A DNA stretch of 64,000 nt from assembly GCA_031216915.1 (NCBI GenBank), contig CM062289.1, positions 395,462,674-395,526,673 of the forward strand, written 5' to 3'. The notes beneath the pieces were generated by a model that was not told the origin of the DNA, ran no database searches, and worked only from the letters and a program-made list of their open reading frames with translations. Source of the stretch: Pictodentalium vernedei (lineage: Eukaryota; Mollusca; Scaphopoda; Dentaliida; Dentaliidae). Both the position numbers and the translations under genes were made by a program. Numbering within the stretch: position 1 is the stretch's first letter; each line of letters begins with the position of its first letter. Of the stretch, positions 9,780-19,513 are shown piece after piece.

Positions 9780-10609
9780 ATCAATTACCTGAGCAAGACG
9801 ACATGAGCGATGCAGAAACTAAAAACGTCAATAAACATCTATATGTAGCATTGCGTCATTATCTTGTGTCCACCCAAGCCAGATTGTGCGTGCCAATGAC
9901 GTAAAGTTTGCTGCCATTTGACGAAATTGAAGAATACGAAAAATTTAGATGTCAGTCAATTATAGACGGCCCGTTGATTTGGTGGAGAGACCATGAAGCC
10001 CTCCTACCAACGTTGGCAAAGTTGGCCTGCCAATATTTGGCGATACAGTGAAGCCCACTTAATTGGATATATCTTAATTGTATATCCCTGTTAATTGAAT
10101 AAAATTTTCAAACACAAAACCATTTACCATACCTTCAGTACAAATTTGATCTGTTAATTGCATATGGGTTGTAGAGTAAATTCCTGTTAATTGTATATAA
10201 ATTTTTGTAATATGTCGAAAAAATTACTGTGACACGCACCAAATTCCCCTTATTTATCAACCTTTTTGGCCTCACTACATCCAATACAGGCATTTATTCT
10301 ATTATATCTTGTTTGACAGAGCTCTATGAGCTCTGTCAAACAAGATATAATAGAATAAATGATCAGTTTACTTCCAGAACACAGGAAACTGACCAAATCC
10401 CTGTTAATTGTATACTCCTGTTAATTGAATAATTTTCACTGGCAAAATTGATATTCAATTAAGAGGATTCTACTGTACCAGTGACATCAGCTTCATCGGA
10501 ATGCCTATTTTCCATATACAGACTGGTATTCGAGCAAAGGCGGGTGTGTTTTTCTAAGGATATGACCGCAGCTATTATATTCTTACATGAAAACATCACT
10601 GAATGTTAG
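9780..10609 (+). pseudogene. hAT transposase C-terminal remnant, split by a pogo-like MITE
   Basis: The plus-strand frame from about 9920 reads through DGPLIWWRDHEALLPTLAKL, the pattern of the hAT C-terminal dimerisation domain (PL.WW...P.LA.LA..YL). It stops at the MITE at 10044. After the MITE and its TA it resumes as PVTSASSECLFS and ends with IIFLHENITEC and a stop at 10607. Removing the MITE restores the frame exactly, so the insertion hit an already fixed hAT copy. Upstream (9800-9905) another stretch is open but separated by a TAA and a frame change; the catalytic N-terminal parts are absent. CAGGGCTGGGAGCAG at about 9496 may be the left end of the parent element (inference). Non-functional. 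Confidence 0.8.
10044..10477. mobile_element. pogo-like TA MITE (copy 1)
   Basis: Termini TACAGTGAAGCCCACTTAATT ... GGATTCTACTGTA (inverted), TA target. The centre is the palindrome ATATCTTGTTTGACAGAGCT and its inverse. About 430 bp, no ORF. The termini suggest the Tc1/mariner-pogo group. It lies inside the hAT transposase remnant. Confidence 0.88.
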
Positions 10610-11223
10610 ACTTTACGATAGCCTGAGAGAACAATAATAAGGTACTGTAGTTATGTTATTAAAATGAAAAACGCCCAGTTTCTTTTTCTATTTCATTTTG
10701 GTGATAAAATTGACAGCGGAAGTACTGCCCCTTGATGCTCATGTAAACACAAACAAATTCGCACCTGTTGCTCAGTGAAATCGAGAAAAAATAATAGCGA
10801 CTCTTAATAATCTGATGATCATGGTATAAATAAAATATACCCATAGTAGCATAGTGTATCAAATGTTCACCACACTTGGTGAAGTGATGTTAACCATGTG
10901 CCAAAAGGCCTGTAGTTAACACCACTTCACCATTCATGGTGAACATTTGGTATACCAAGCTAGTATGGGTATATTCTATATATATATTGTCTACAGGGGA
11001 CAACAAGGCACCATCTGCAATGAAAAAACATTGCTGGTGGTGCCTTGTTGCCCTCAAGGGACAATATAAAGCTTTAGGCTCACCCCTCCAATTGTATAAC
11101 TTCTTTGTTTGATGATTATGAGCAGCCTCCATCATTATTCCTGATACCCTCCCCCATTGCCAATGTCACACGTAAAATACATTAGAAATGAATACTTGAA
11201 GAGTTTCTCATTTTTTTTTTAAA
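10610..11223. other. No gene; two palindromic cores
   Basis: Bases 10825-10975 form a nested inverted repeat (AAATGTTCACCA / TGGTGAACATTT with flanking ATATACCCATA / TATGGGTATAT). Bases 10988-11068 form a second hairpin (CAACAAGGCACCA / TGGTGCCTTGTTG). Both look like unassigned MITE cores. Confidence 0.6.
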
Positions 11224-11576
11224 CTGGGGTTTAACCACACTTTCGAAAGCCAGGGTCACCATGTGTCGGATAGTTTTATAGGTGAAGGCAGCTGGGGAAT
11301 CCGGAGAACCTCTGAGCAGCGGTGAGCAACTGTAGGACTCCCCAACATACAAACTCCACACATGCAGGATCAGCACTGGTTGAAGGTATGTGCTCATCGA
11401 AGTGCAGTACACCTCAATACATAGTGCCCCCCCGCCCCCCCATGCTCCCAGGTGGGCAATCAGGATTAAGTGCCTAATGCCCAAAGGCACATCACAGTTA
11501 CCCCTGATCAGGATTGTGCTATGGACCAATTGGTTTGAAGTAGGATACTTTGACCACTGAGCCACTGCATGCCTAG
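11224..11576 (-). mobile_element. tRNA-derived SINE, variant subfamily, minus strand
   Basis: Carries AAAGCCAGGGTCACCATGTG, AGTTTTATAGGTGAAGGCAG and, at the far end, CCACTGAGCCACTGCATG (A-box region of the tRNA-like head on the minus strand). The tail differs from that of the SINEs at 7596 and 16212 and matches 2615 and 13722. Confidence 0.75.
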
Positions 11577-13076
11577 ATTCTCAGCTACAGTTGTCGGAAT
11601 GTGAAGTCTTTTCTACTAGTGCACTTCTGGCGAAAACAGTTACTGAGCTGCTCCTTGCCCCCTCTAATCTTAGGACAAGACAGTGGTGTGGCCAATGGGG
11701 GCCTAGGGGGGGCATGCCTCCATTAAAAATTAGTGACTCCCTCAAAATGGGAAAATTAAAGCACCAAAGGGCCACAGATTCACTCTCTGGGCATTCAATT
11801 TTCCAAATTTTCTCAGGGGAGCCCCACCCCAAACCCCCATCAATGGGAGGGGGATACCGCAAACAAACCCCCACCACTGGGAAGGCCATACCCACCCCCA
11901 CCTCAGACATATGGCCTTTGGATATGCCTGTGGCATATATCGATCTGGTCCTCCCCCCCCCCCCCCCCAAAAAAAAAAAATAAATAAAAAATAAAATAAA
12001 TTATGCCCACCAATAGGAAATCCTCCCCTTCAAGCCCCCCCCCCCCCCTCCCAGATACCCATGGTGAAGAGGATTAAAATGGCCACCTGATACAATTTCC
12101 CTGCCGCCATTAGCAGTGTAAATCATGCATTTCTGTAATAAATTACATTTTTGTGTTGCTTGCATGTGTAAATTGGGTGGCAACTTTGTGAAGTTTGTTA
12201 TTTGCATGGTTCAAGTTTAACCCCCCTAAGGCCCCTATTGATGTCAAAATACATAAACTTGCATAATGCAATTAGGAATTTAACCAATTCTCTCTTGTTT
12301 CACAGACCTCAATGAACTCTGTCAGCTAAGACTGATCTGGTTAAATTCAAGTTGCATTATGGAAAAAAATGACAGCTTGAAATTTTGGGTGTCTTCCCAC
12401 GTAGCCAATATTTTGAATTTTAGGGTAATCAAGTAAGATTAAAAATGTTGGCTGAGTGGGAATTAATGTTATGGAGAACAATAGGCACTAATCCCCAATT
12501 GAGCTAAACTCTGTTTCACATTTTTACCTGGTCTCCTAAAAATTTTCTCATAGAAAGAGACCATGTATATTTAAATATTTAAATAAACCTTTATCCACTT
12601 GCTAATTTCAAAATGTTGGCGGAGTGGGAATGAACCCAATTTTGGTATTTCATTATCACCCTGCAGGGGATTAAAGGACTCTGCAAACAAATAATTTATT
12701 TGTAATTCATTCTCTCAATGATTATATGTGTTAACAGTTCCAGGGCCATGGCCTATACAAGCATGACCCAGTTGATTTCACATAATGGGATAGTGCTCAA
12801 CAAATAACCTCAGGCCCGCACAAACTGGAGGAATACTTGTCTATCACTCTCTGAAAAAGAATTAGGCAATTGATTCTTCATTATTTATTTATTTTTTTAT
12901 TAAGAGTTTTAACACCTTGCATGCTGCTGACAGATATTCCCGCCCACGATAGGATTTCTCTTGACATTGAAATATGTATGATTTGGGCATGTTTAATCCA
13001 ATTACCACCCTGTAAATTGAATGAATTTTTTCACCAATGCTTTCTTGAGTTAAATTTAGATGAATTTTTCAGTGGG
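11577..13076. other. No gene seen; low-complexity and palindromic pieces
   Basis: C-rich runs near 11949-11968 and 12038-12048. Open frames at 11581-11983 are low-complexity and carry no recognised domain. Bases 12244-12362 are an imperfect palindrome (TGCATAATGCAA near the left end, TTGCATTATGG at the right). The rest is unassigned. Confidence 0.5.
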
Positions 13077-13718
13077 TTAACCCTTTACCCAATGAATCGC
13101 ATGCATCCGCCCGCGTGATATGCAAATTCAGTGGTTGAAAAAATATTATTTTTCAAAAAATTTCAACAAAACCATATCATGTGACCCCTCGTTGGAACGA
13201 GCTCGTACCAACGAGGGGTCACATGATATTGTTTTGTTGACATTGTTTGAAAAAAATTGAAAAATTAGGCCTCACAAAGTAGATACTCTGTTTCTCAGGC
13301 CATTTTTTGTAAAACTGCATGCGTGCGGGTGGTTTTTTATTTCATTTTTTATTTTTGTAATTATTTCTTTGCCATTTAAAGTTCATGTTCTTGGTTTGTT
13401 CTATGTCTTAGGCCCCATAATCTGCTTAAACAGCATGGGTGGTGGTGTATTACGTCCCTTGAGTGCAAGAAGGCTTTGCAATGCTAAAGCATTGCAAAGC
13501 CTTCTTGCACTCAAGGGGCAATTTTATTAACTTGGGTAAAATATCAGACATAATCAATTCTACTTTGTTTTTTTCAAGTTTGGATAGGTTATAAAAAGAG
13601 AGCATGCAGCAGCCAAAAGGACCATGCGGAAGGGCCTGAGAAACAGATTTTTATTTTTTTTAGGCCTTATATTTAAAATAATAAATTTTGATATTGTCAG
13701 CGTTGGGTAAAGGGTTAA
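13077..13718 (-). mobile_element. TTAA MITE, family A (copy 6), split by a Harbinger-like MITE
   Basis: Left part to 13264 (including a perfect core around GAACGAGCTCGTACC) and right part from 13670 (TATTTAAAATAATAAATTTT ... GGGTTAA) form one copy. The 13268-13666 element interrupts its right arm. Confidence 0.9.
13268..13666. mobile_element. Harbinger-like palindromic MITE (copy 1)
   Basis: Termini GGCCTCACAAAG and TAGGCC. Sub-terminal inverted motifs are CTGTTTCTCAGGCC / GGCCTGAGAAACAG. The core hairpin is AAGGCTTTGCAATGC / GCATTGCAAAGCCTT. Flanked by TTA on both sides. The 3-bp TWA-type duplication is typical of PIF/Harbinger elements. Other copies: 34834 and 35789. Confidence 0.88.
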
Positions 13719-13721
13719 CAG

Positions 13722-14012
13722 TTAACAACAGCTTCAACAGCCAGGGTCATATCATGTCACACAGATTTACTGGTGGAGTAAGTCAGAAGTCCTGAGAACC
13801 AACAAGAACTGGCAAGTAATTATCAGACTCTCCAAATGTTTGCATCAGTTGAAGGCATGTAGTACACCTTTCAGGCTTTGCACCCCATGCTCTCACATGG
13901 GTAGTTGGGATTAGGTACAAAGTATCTTGCCAAAGGATACAACTGAACAAGACCGAACCTACAAATTTTCAATCTCTAGTCCAGTGTCCTAACCAGAGAG
14001 CCAGTATGTTCC
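13722..14012 (-). mobile_element. tRNA-derived SINE, diverged, minus strand
   Basis: CAGCCAGGGTCATATCATG, GGTGGAGTAAG and CCAGAGAGCCAGTA follow the order seen in the 11224 copy. Many substitutions and deletions. Confidence 0.65.
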
Positions 14013-14215
14013 GTCCTACATTACTATACACTCACAAATTGCAAGATAGAATTCTAGAACTACCTTTGGTATTCATTTGTTGCCTCTTCTAGAACCTCAA
14101 TCGACTTTACAATGATGACAAAACAAACAAGAGATTGCACCTGAGGTGCTGGCATACCCCCACAGGTGTCAAGTTGAGGGATGGAGCTGTGTGTGGATGG
14201 ACTAAATCAAAATTC
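14013..14215. other. No gene seen
   Basis: Short unassigned stretch between a SINE and a TIR element. Confidence 0.4.
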
Positions 14216-14702
14216 ACCAAGTATGTAGTACTGAAATGGTTAACTGGATAACCGGTTTGAAGCCGGTTACGTACCTAACCGATTAAAAAAAACATCAACC
14301 GGTTATCTGAAATATCAATAGTGATCGTTATTCCACGGTTAAAACGAAAGAAAATCTGCCGCTTCGCCTTTGGGATAGATTACACCTCAAAGCAGCGCTG
14401 TTTTTTTGAGAAATAATCAACTTTGGCATTAAAGACTTTGTTAATGATTGGCAATTTTTGTGAATTCTGAGTAACCACAGAAACTATTCTGTAGTATGTA
14501 TACAAACAATATGTCGAGTACTCGACAATGTTCGTTTGTATACACATTACACACTACAGAATAGTGTCTGAGAATACTGCTTTCTAATTCCTATAGTTTT
14601 GATCCCAGATTCGGTGAAATAATGGCTACAGTTAACCGGATATTATCCGGTTATGCTCTCGGTTAGTCAGTTGTGAAATGAGCCAACCAATTGAGCCCTA
14701 TT
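14216..14702. mobile_element. Probable hAT-type non-autonomous element
   Basis: GGTTAACTGGATAACCGG near the left end and CCGGTTATGCTCTCGGTTAG near the right are imperfect inverted repeats. The centre is a palindrome (ATTCTGTAGTATGTATACAAAC and its inverse, partial). The right end reads GAGCCCTA. Flanks AAGTATG / TTAGTATG could be an eroded 8-bp duplication. Borders are tentative. Confidence 0.5.
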
Positions 14703-15083
14703 AGTATGTGTTATAGGCCCCTATTATAATATCAGAATTGGTATGTCCTTGGTTAATAATTATACACAATTAATATTTTCTAAAACTATTTTTTTAATTA
14801 CAATAAGCAGACTCTGGCTTAGGTGATCATTTATTTGCACTGAGTGACCTTTGAATGTTCCTATTAACATGTTTACAGTCTTAAACATGATCTATTTTTA
14901 ACTTACTAATTGTTTATTTGGGTCTCACTTGTTTACTTGAAATTACACAGAAACATCTAGAAACTTAATGAGGTTATTTAATCCAGCCAATCAGTAGTTA
15001 ATGAAACAATAGAACACTGGAGATATTTTTCATTTTTCATTCTGGAACTTTCTATTTGATAATAATAATAACACTTTGGCCAG
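14703..15083. other. No gene seen
   Basis: AT-rich. The words at 14820-14990 (AGTGACC, GTTTACTTGAA, AGAAACATCTAGAAAC) loosely recall the LTR of the element at 52218, so this could be a very old LTR fragment (weak). Confidence 0.35.
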
Positions 15084-15700
15084 CCGCTGATTTGTCGCGG
15101 TTCTCGAACGAGAAGGCCTTGGTTACCCCTGAACTCCCAACTGCCTCCCTGTTCCCACGCTTCTCCTCTCCTCCCAACATTCGGAGACGAACTGCTTGAT
15201 GACATCCCTTGACCCATTCTTCCCAATCTCTCCGATTAACACATTAACCCTCTCCTTTGAGTCTCCCCCTAACCACATGTCCTTCATTCTCCCATCCCAC
15301 TTCCCCATTATACTCCCAGTGAATCTCATTCTTTTAGACTGATACTTTGGGCATTCTAGAAGGAAGTGTTCCAGGGTCTCCACCATGCCCAAGTTACACA
15401 TCTGGCACTCCCTTTCACCGTCTTTCCCAATTTTTCCCCTCAGCTCCAGGGATCGCGACCTCAGCTTGAACAGCAGTGACCCCCCAAAGGTGCCATCAAG
15501 GTACTCTTCAAAACCTGGCCTCTCTTTATCACGCAGGCCACCCAAAGACCTCTTTGATTTGACCCCCTCTCGCCAATTACGGTTACAATCCTCCATGACC
15601 CTTTCTCTGACGATTTTTTTACCCTGGTTTGCCCCAACGTCCAGGTCCGAGATCTCCAATGAATACTATCTAAGTCTCTGTCAACAGACTTCTGACTCTT
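15084..15700 (-). pseudogene. LINE retrotransposon 3' end (C-terminal zinc-finger region)
   Basis: The minus-strand frame 15659-15123 (178 codons) holds a CCHC finger with C85, C88, H98 and C103 and the phrase ETLEHFLLECP. This is the usual C-terminal motif of non-LTR retrotransposon polyproteins, downstream of the reverse transcriptase. The frame continues in another phase to about 14978. No RT or endonuclease motif is nearby, so this is a 5'-truncated copy, as LINEs commonly leave. The clade cannot be told from this fragment. Confidence 0.65.
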
Positions 15701-15945
15701 TCATCTAACAAAGCACTGAGAAGTGTTTATACATTCAGCATTCATTGAATTCAGAAATTATAGTCAAAATGAAAATCAAACCCATGTGGGATTTGCTAGA
15801 GAAAAAAAAAAAATTGACAGGTGGTGCCATTCCAAAGAAATAGGGATTGATTTCTTAAAATTAAAGGAACTGATGTGAACTGAAGAGTTTAAAGGGAAGA
15901 TATATTCAGATAAAGGCCAACATGGATGAACAAAAAGTTGACACA

Positions 15946-16196
15946 TTAACCCTTTACCTAAACGAATCGGCCGCAACCACCTGCGTAATTTGCAAATTCG
16001 GCAGTTGAAAGAAATAAATGTTTAAAAATATTTCAACAGAACCATATCATGTGACCCCCTCATTGGAACGAGCTCATCGAGCTCGTTCCAATGAGGGATC
16101 ACATGATATCGTTTTGTTGAAATTGTTTGATCAAGTTTAAAAAATAGTAATTAAAGTACTAAATTTTGATATTGTCTGCGTTGGGTAAAGGGTTAA
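15946..16196 (-). mobile_element. TTAA MITE, family A (copy 7), inside a gag remnant
   Basis: TTAA on both sides, perfect core around GAGCTCATCGAGCTC. The intact gag at 54358 supplies the empty site and shows that exactly one TTAA was duplicated. Confidence 0.93.
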
Positions 16197-16211
16197 ACAA
16201 AGCAGCAGTGT

Positions 16212-16580
16212 GGGGAGCGTGGTGGCTCAGTAGGTAGAGGTGCAGGCTGCAAGCCGAGAGGTCCTCGGTTCGAATCCCACCTGCGGCAACCGCGTTGTGT
16301 CCTTGGGCAAGACACTTCATCCCCATTGCCCGCGTGGGGGCACGATGACGCCGTGTACTAAGGCGTACTGCACGCCGATGGTGCACATGTCTTCAACCAA
16401 TCTAACCCTGCCGATGCTGCAGTGCGGAGTTACGATGTTGGGGAGCTGGCAGCTGCTCGTCGTTGCTCGGTGGTTCTCTCCGGGTACTCCGGCTTCCTCC
16501 ACCCGTAAAACTGTCACAGTCATGATTAGCCACTGTGCATAAATATGTGACCTTAAACATCAATAAATAAATAAATGAAT
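16212..16580 (+). mobile_element. Full-length tRNA-derived SINE with 12-bp TSD
   Basis: Flanked by AAGCAGCAGTGT (16200-16211 and 16581-16592). Head: GTGGCTCAGTAGGTAGAGG (A box) and GGTTCGAATCCC (B box), a tRNA-like pol III promoter. The body has GTGTCCTTGGGCAAGACACT and CTCCGGCTTCCTCCACCCG. The tail is ACCTTAAACATC plus (AATA)n. The best complete copy here together with 59799. The 12-bp duplication indicates LINE-mediated insertion. Confidence 0.93.
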
Positions 16581-16768
16581 AAGCAGCAGTGTTAGAAGAT
16601 GACTATGCCTTAACTCATAAAAATTCTTTCCAAAGTGGCCAAGACCAAATTCAGATAAAAGTCATTCCAATCCTCCAAACTTTTCACAGCCCAAATTTAA
16701 TAAGAAATCTAATGGGAATAAGTGCTCCAATGCCAGCCCTGCACCATTAAGACCAAGAACCGGTAGTT

Positions 16769-17105
16769 CCATATGTAGCCATACAATGTACCTATATGCT
16801 AACGTATCGCCACATAATGTATCTCTACTGAGAACATGGTTTCCATAACTTGTATGTCTATAATTTCAGGACAAGCACCGAGAGCACATATTAAGCCACA
16901 TAGAGTGTTTTTAACGTTTGCTTGTGCATCTGGCTACACATGCAAATTAGACACACAATGTTCATTCAGGCAAACTGCTAGCCACACAATGTACCCCTTG
17001 TGAAAACGAACAGATGGATGGGAGGATGGATGGACAGATGGATGGATGGATGGAAGGGCAGACAAGACAGACAGTGCATGTAATCCAGTATACCCTCCAT
17101 TCTCT
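16769..17105 (+). mobile_element. Probable pearl-like element tail with GGAT microsatellite
   Basis: A (GATG)n run at about 17005-17060 is followed by the hairpin GTATACCC ... CTCTTCGAGAG ... GGGGTATAAA. This is the same microsatellite-plus-hairpin order as the P1-P3 elements. Upstream, CACATAATGTA/CACACAATGTA words repeat irregularly. The 5' border is not found. Confidence 0.55.
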
Positions 17106-17825
17106 TCGAGAGCGGGGGTATAAATATCTTGGAGTTGGGAAATGAAATGATGTGATGTAATACACTGTTGAAAAGGGCTCTCTGAGCCCTTTCCAACAGT
17201 GGATTACATCACAACATATTATTGGCTCAGTGGAATACACTGCATTATTCTGGACTGGTAATTTCAGGCTTTGCATATATGCAGGCAAGCGTATCACTGT
17301 TACTGGCTTGCTTGCTATTCCTTTATTTAAAAAAACCCTGGAAACATGTGACGTCTGAGAAACGAATGCCTGAAAAAGGTTATGCAAAGTCTTTCATGTT
17401 GCCTTCATTTTTAATTTATACAGGCATCTAACCCTATTTAATGTATACAAGGAAAATACCCAACTATTTACCATACCTTAAGCACAATTTCACCTTGTTA
17501 ATTGCAAAGATAAGTTTTTCAATAAATTTCTCTCAACTGAACAAACAAAGATATAGGATGCAGCAGGATGTTTAAGCATCATGATTACAACAATAAATAT
17601 ACTGTGCTAAACAAAAGAATATCACACAATTTAGTGAAGATTTCCTAATTTGAAGGTTCTCTCCCTGCTGGAAGGGAAATTTTATTAAACATATAGGCCC
17701 AAATAAGGTTCATACAGGGTGGCAAAATTCTCCATCATTAATAAATGTACATGTTGTATGTTTATTAGGAACAAAAGAGTACAAAACTCTTTCAGACCTG
17801 TCATCAAGCCAGAAAATATTAAAAG
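17106..17825. other. No gene; palindrome and pogo-like fragment
   Basis: Bases 17150-17215 form a hairpin (GATGTAATACACTGTTG / CAACAGTGGATTACATC with GGGCTC..GAGCCC). Bases 17430-17540 contain words of the pogo-like MITE (CATTTACCATACCTTAAGCAC-like, CTTGTTAATTGCA), a decayed fragment. The rest is unassigned. Confidence 0.5.
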
Positions 17826-18071
17826 TTTTTAGTAAATTTTGTTTCTTAACATACCTACCACAATTGTTTACAATTGGCTGTAACGTAAGTGCAAGCCCTA
17901 CTTCGAAACTAACTCAAGCCTTTAAGAAACTTTTCCAAACAAGTTGGAAAAGTAATAGAGTGCAAAAGCACGAAAATGATCAAAAAAGGGTCGAGCGTGA
18001 CCAGCGCTCGAAATTACAGGTACTATCTCTGCACACCTCTTGCGTTTACCGAGCACATGCGTAACAACCGT
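17826..18071. repeat. Inverted terminal repeat (3' side) of the mini DIRS-like element
   Basis: Reverse complement of 19514-19746 with scattered differences, from GTTTCTTAACATACCTACC at the outer edge to CCGAGCACATGCGTAACAACC (partial) at the inner edge. The outermost 20-30 bases differ between the two repeats, as in DIRS elements, where each edge is copied from the internal region. Confidence 0.85.
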
Positions 18072-18167
18072 GACGTCAATTCCGTATTTCCGCCAACAAG
18101 AAGTTTGTGATTTAGCAGGGAGGCATCGATATCAAAGATATCCCCAAGGAGGGTGGGTCTCCGGTAA

Positions 18168-18256
18168 ACAATTTTGGTAGGTATGTTAAGAAACAAAATT
18201 TACTAAAAAATTTTAATTTCTTTTCAACCTACTCACAATTGTTTACAATTGGCTGA
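18168..18256. repeat. Internal complementary region of the mini DIRS-like element
   Basis: First half (GGTAGGTATGTTAAGAAACA ...) is the inverse of the left edge (17826-17870). Second half (TTAATTTCTTTTCAACCTAC ...) is the inverse of the right edge (19700-19745). Read on the minus strand it is right end joined to left end, i.e. the expected circle junction. Confidence 0.85.
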
Positions 18257-18419
18257 ATAAACAATAGGAGGAGGTGTATCACATAACCAAAACCAACAAG
18301 AGTAGCAGAAAGAAAAAGCAAGGAGGGCAGAGAACAATAGCGAAACCTGTAATGAAGACAGAGAGAAGGCACCTGAAAAGAACAAAGCTGAGCGAAACAC
18401 AACCTCGATAAAAACAATT

Positions 18420-19304
18420 TTAACGAGGGTGCACAACAGCCTGAGCAGCAATGAGAGGGCCTAAAGAATAAAGATCCTCAGATTGCTGCTGTAGGTGGTG
18501 GAGATAAAAGGAGAAGAAGGTAGAAGCATTCCTCCAGTAAGCCGCATTCATAACATCCCGGAGCGAAACAGAATTTGAGAAAGACCAGGATGTAGAGATG
18601 GCACGACCCTCATGAGCATTAAACCGGTTCGAAACAAGATCCGAAGCAGACAAGCGAGAATAAGCCAGCTTGATTGCAAGACAGATCCACCTGGAAATAG
18701 AATGGGAAGAGATAGACTGCCTCTTAGGAATGAGAGACAGTAAGAATCTCTTCCGACCCCTCCTAATGAACTGAGTGCGATTATTGTAAATCTTGATCGC
18801 ACGAACAGGACAAAGAAGAGGTCTCCGACCATCGACAGCAGGGAGAGCCCGAATGCAGATGGGAGGAGGTACCGAATCAGGAAGTTGATTCTTAGCCAGA
18901 AAAGAGCAATCAGTAGTGAAGAAAGCAGAATCAACAGATAGCGCATGAAGCTCACTGACTCGTCGAGCAGAAGCAAACGCTAGAAGGAAAACCGTCTTAT
19001 AGGTGAGAAAACGCATATCGGTCTCAGATAAAGGCTCAAATGGCACCCCCTCCAAACAGTGCAACACCCATGCTAAGTTCCACTTGGGTGTAAGACGCAA
19101 AACTCGAGGCTTCTTCAAAGAAAAGTGCCGAATGAGTTTGGAGAGAAAAAGATTACGACCAATGCACCGCTTTCCCACATAAGAGAAAGTATCACACAGC
19201 ATAGACCGATAGCCCTTAATCGTAATAGGCTGGAGGCCCTTGGAGTCAAAAAGATATACCAGAAAATCTGCAATTTGAGCGATTGATGGATCACAGTAAT
19301 CCAC
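18420..19304 (-). CDS. Tyrosine recombinase (DIRS-type) of the mini element
   Basis: A 294-residue open frame beginning at a GTG in the listed frame. The N-terminal part has the DNA-binding-domain pattern (FLVYLFDSKGLQ..TIKGYRS, residues 14-33). Catalytic-domain residues of the family are visible: Arg within ASARRVSELHAL (residue 114 or 115), HEGR (His231, Arg234), Trp257 and the nucleophile Tyr267 in FFSFYLHH. The role would be cutting and rejoining DNA when a circular intermediate integrates. Upstream, the frame continues with AAKWKVFCRWC, another family motif, but a TAA interrupts just before it. The true N-terminus is therefore uncertain and the gene may be 5'-truncated. The catalytic part is unbroken, which is notable beside the wrecked recombinase at 25060. 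Confidence 0.85.
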   Translation of the reverse strand: MDYCDPSIAQIADFLVYLFDSKGLQPITIKGYRSMLCDTFSYVGKRCIGRNLFLSKLIRHFSLKKPRVLRLTPKWNLAWVLHCLEGVPFEPLSETDMRFLTYKTVFLLAFASARRVSELHALSVDSAFFTTDCSFLAKNQLPDSVPPPICIRALPAVDGRRPLLCPVRAIKIYNNRTQFIRRGRKRFLLSLIPKRQSISSHSISRWICLAIKLAYSRLSASDLVSNRFNAHEGRAISTSWSFSNSVSLRDVMNAAYWRNASTFFSFYLHHLQQQSEDLYSLGPLIAAQAVVHPR

Positions 19305-19513
19305 ATTGTGATCTGCACACCAGCGGCAGAAAACCTTCCACTTCGCAGCTTAAGTCATGCCAGTGGAATGTCGCAGCGATGCAGAAATGCACTCCACTGT
19401 TCGTTTCGAAAAACTCTTCGTCGGAAACAGGACCTGATAAAAGACAGGTGTGAAGGGACAGGCTCACCAGGTTGTTGTGATACTTCCTGCGATGAGCCTG
19501 GGAAAGAAGATCG

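Larger units (their letters stand above)
15748..16768 (+). pseudogene. Dead gag fragment related to the Gmr1-like element
   Basis: Bases 15748-15945 align with 54155-54358 and 16593-16768 with 54370-54600 of the intact element (capsid/SCAN-like part up to just before the zinc knuckle). Shared phrases include GACAGGTGGTGCCA and GATGAACAAAAAGTTGACAC. It carries frameshifts and a stop. A family A MITE (15946) and a SINE (16212) interrupt it. Removing both gives GTTGACACA-TTAA-ACAAAGCAGCAG against GTTGACACT-TTGA-ACAGAGCAGCAG in the intact copy. No LTR is adjacent. Confidence 0.88.

Noticed and set aside
11581..11983. Overlapping frames of about 130 codons on both strands
   Set aside because: Low-complexity glycine/proline-rich translation of G- and C-rich DNA; no domain.
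16230..16290. Possible tRNA gene (A and B boxes present), also at 59810
   Set aside because: The tRNA-like part continues into the SINE body and tail and is bounded by target duplications; the fold lacks a clear acceptor stem. It is the SINE promoter.
18548..18976. 142-codon minus-strand frame overlapping the mini-element recombinase
   Set aside because: It is a shifted reading of the recombinase frame, which alone carries the catalytic motif pattern.
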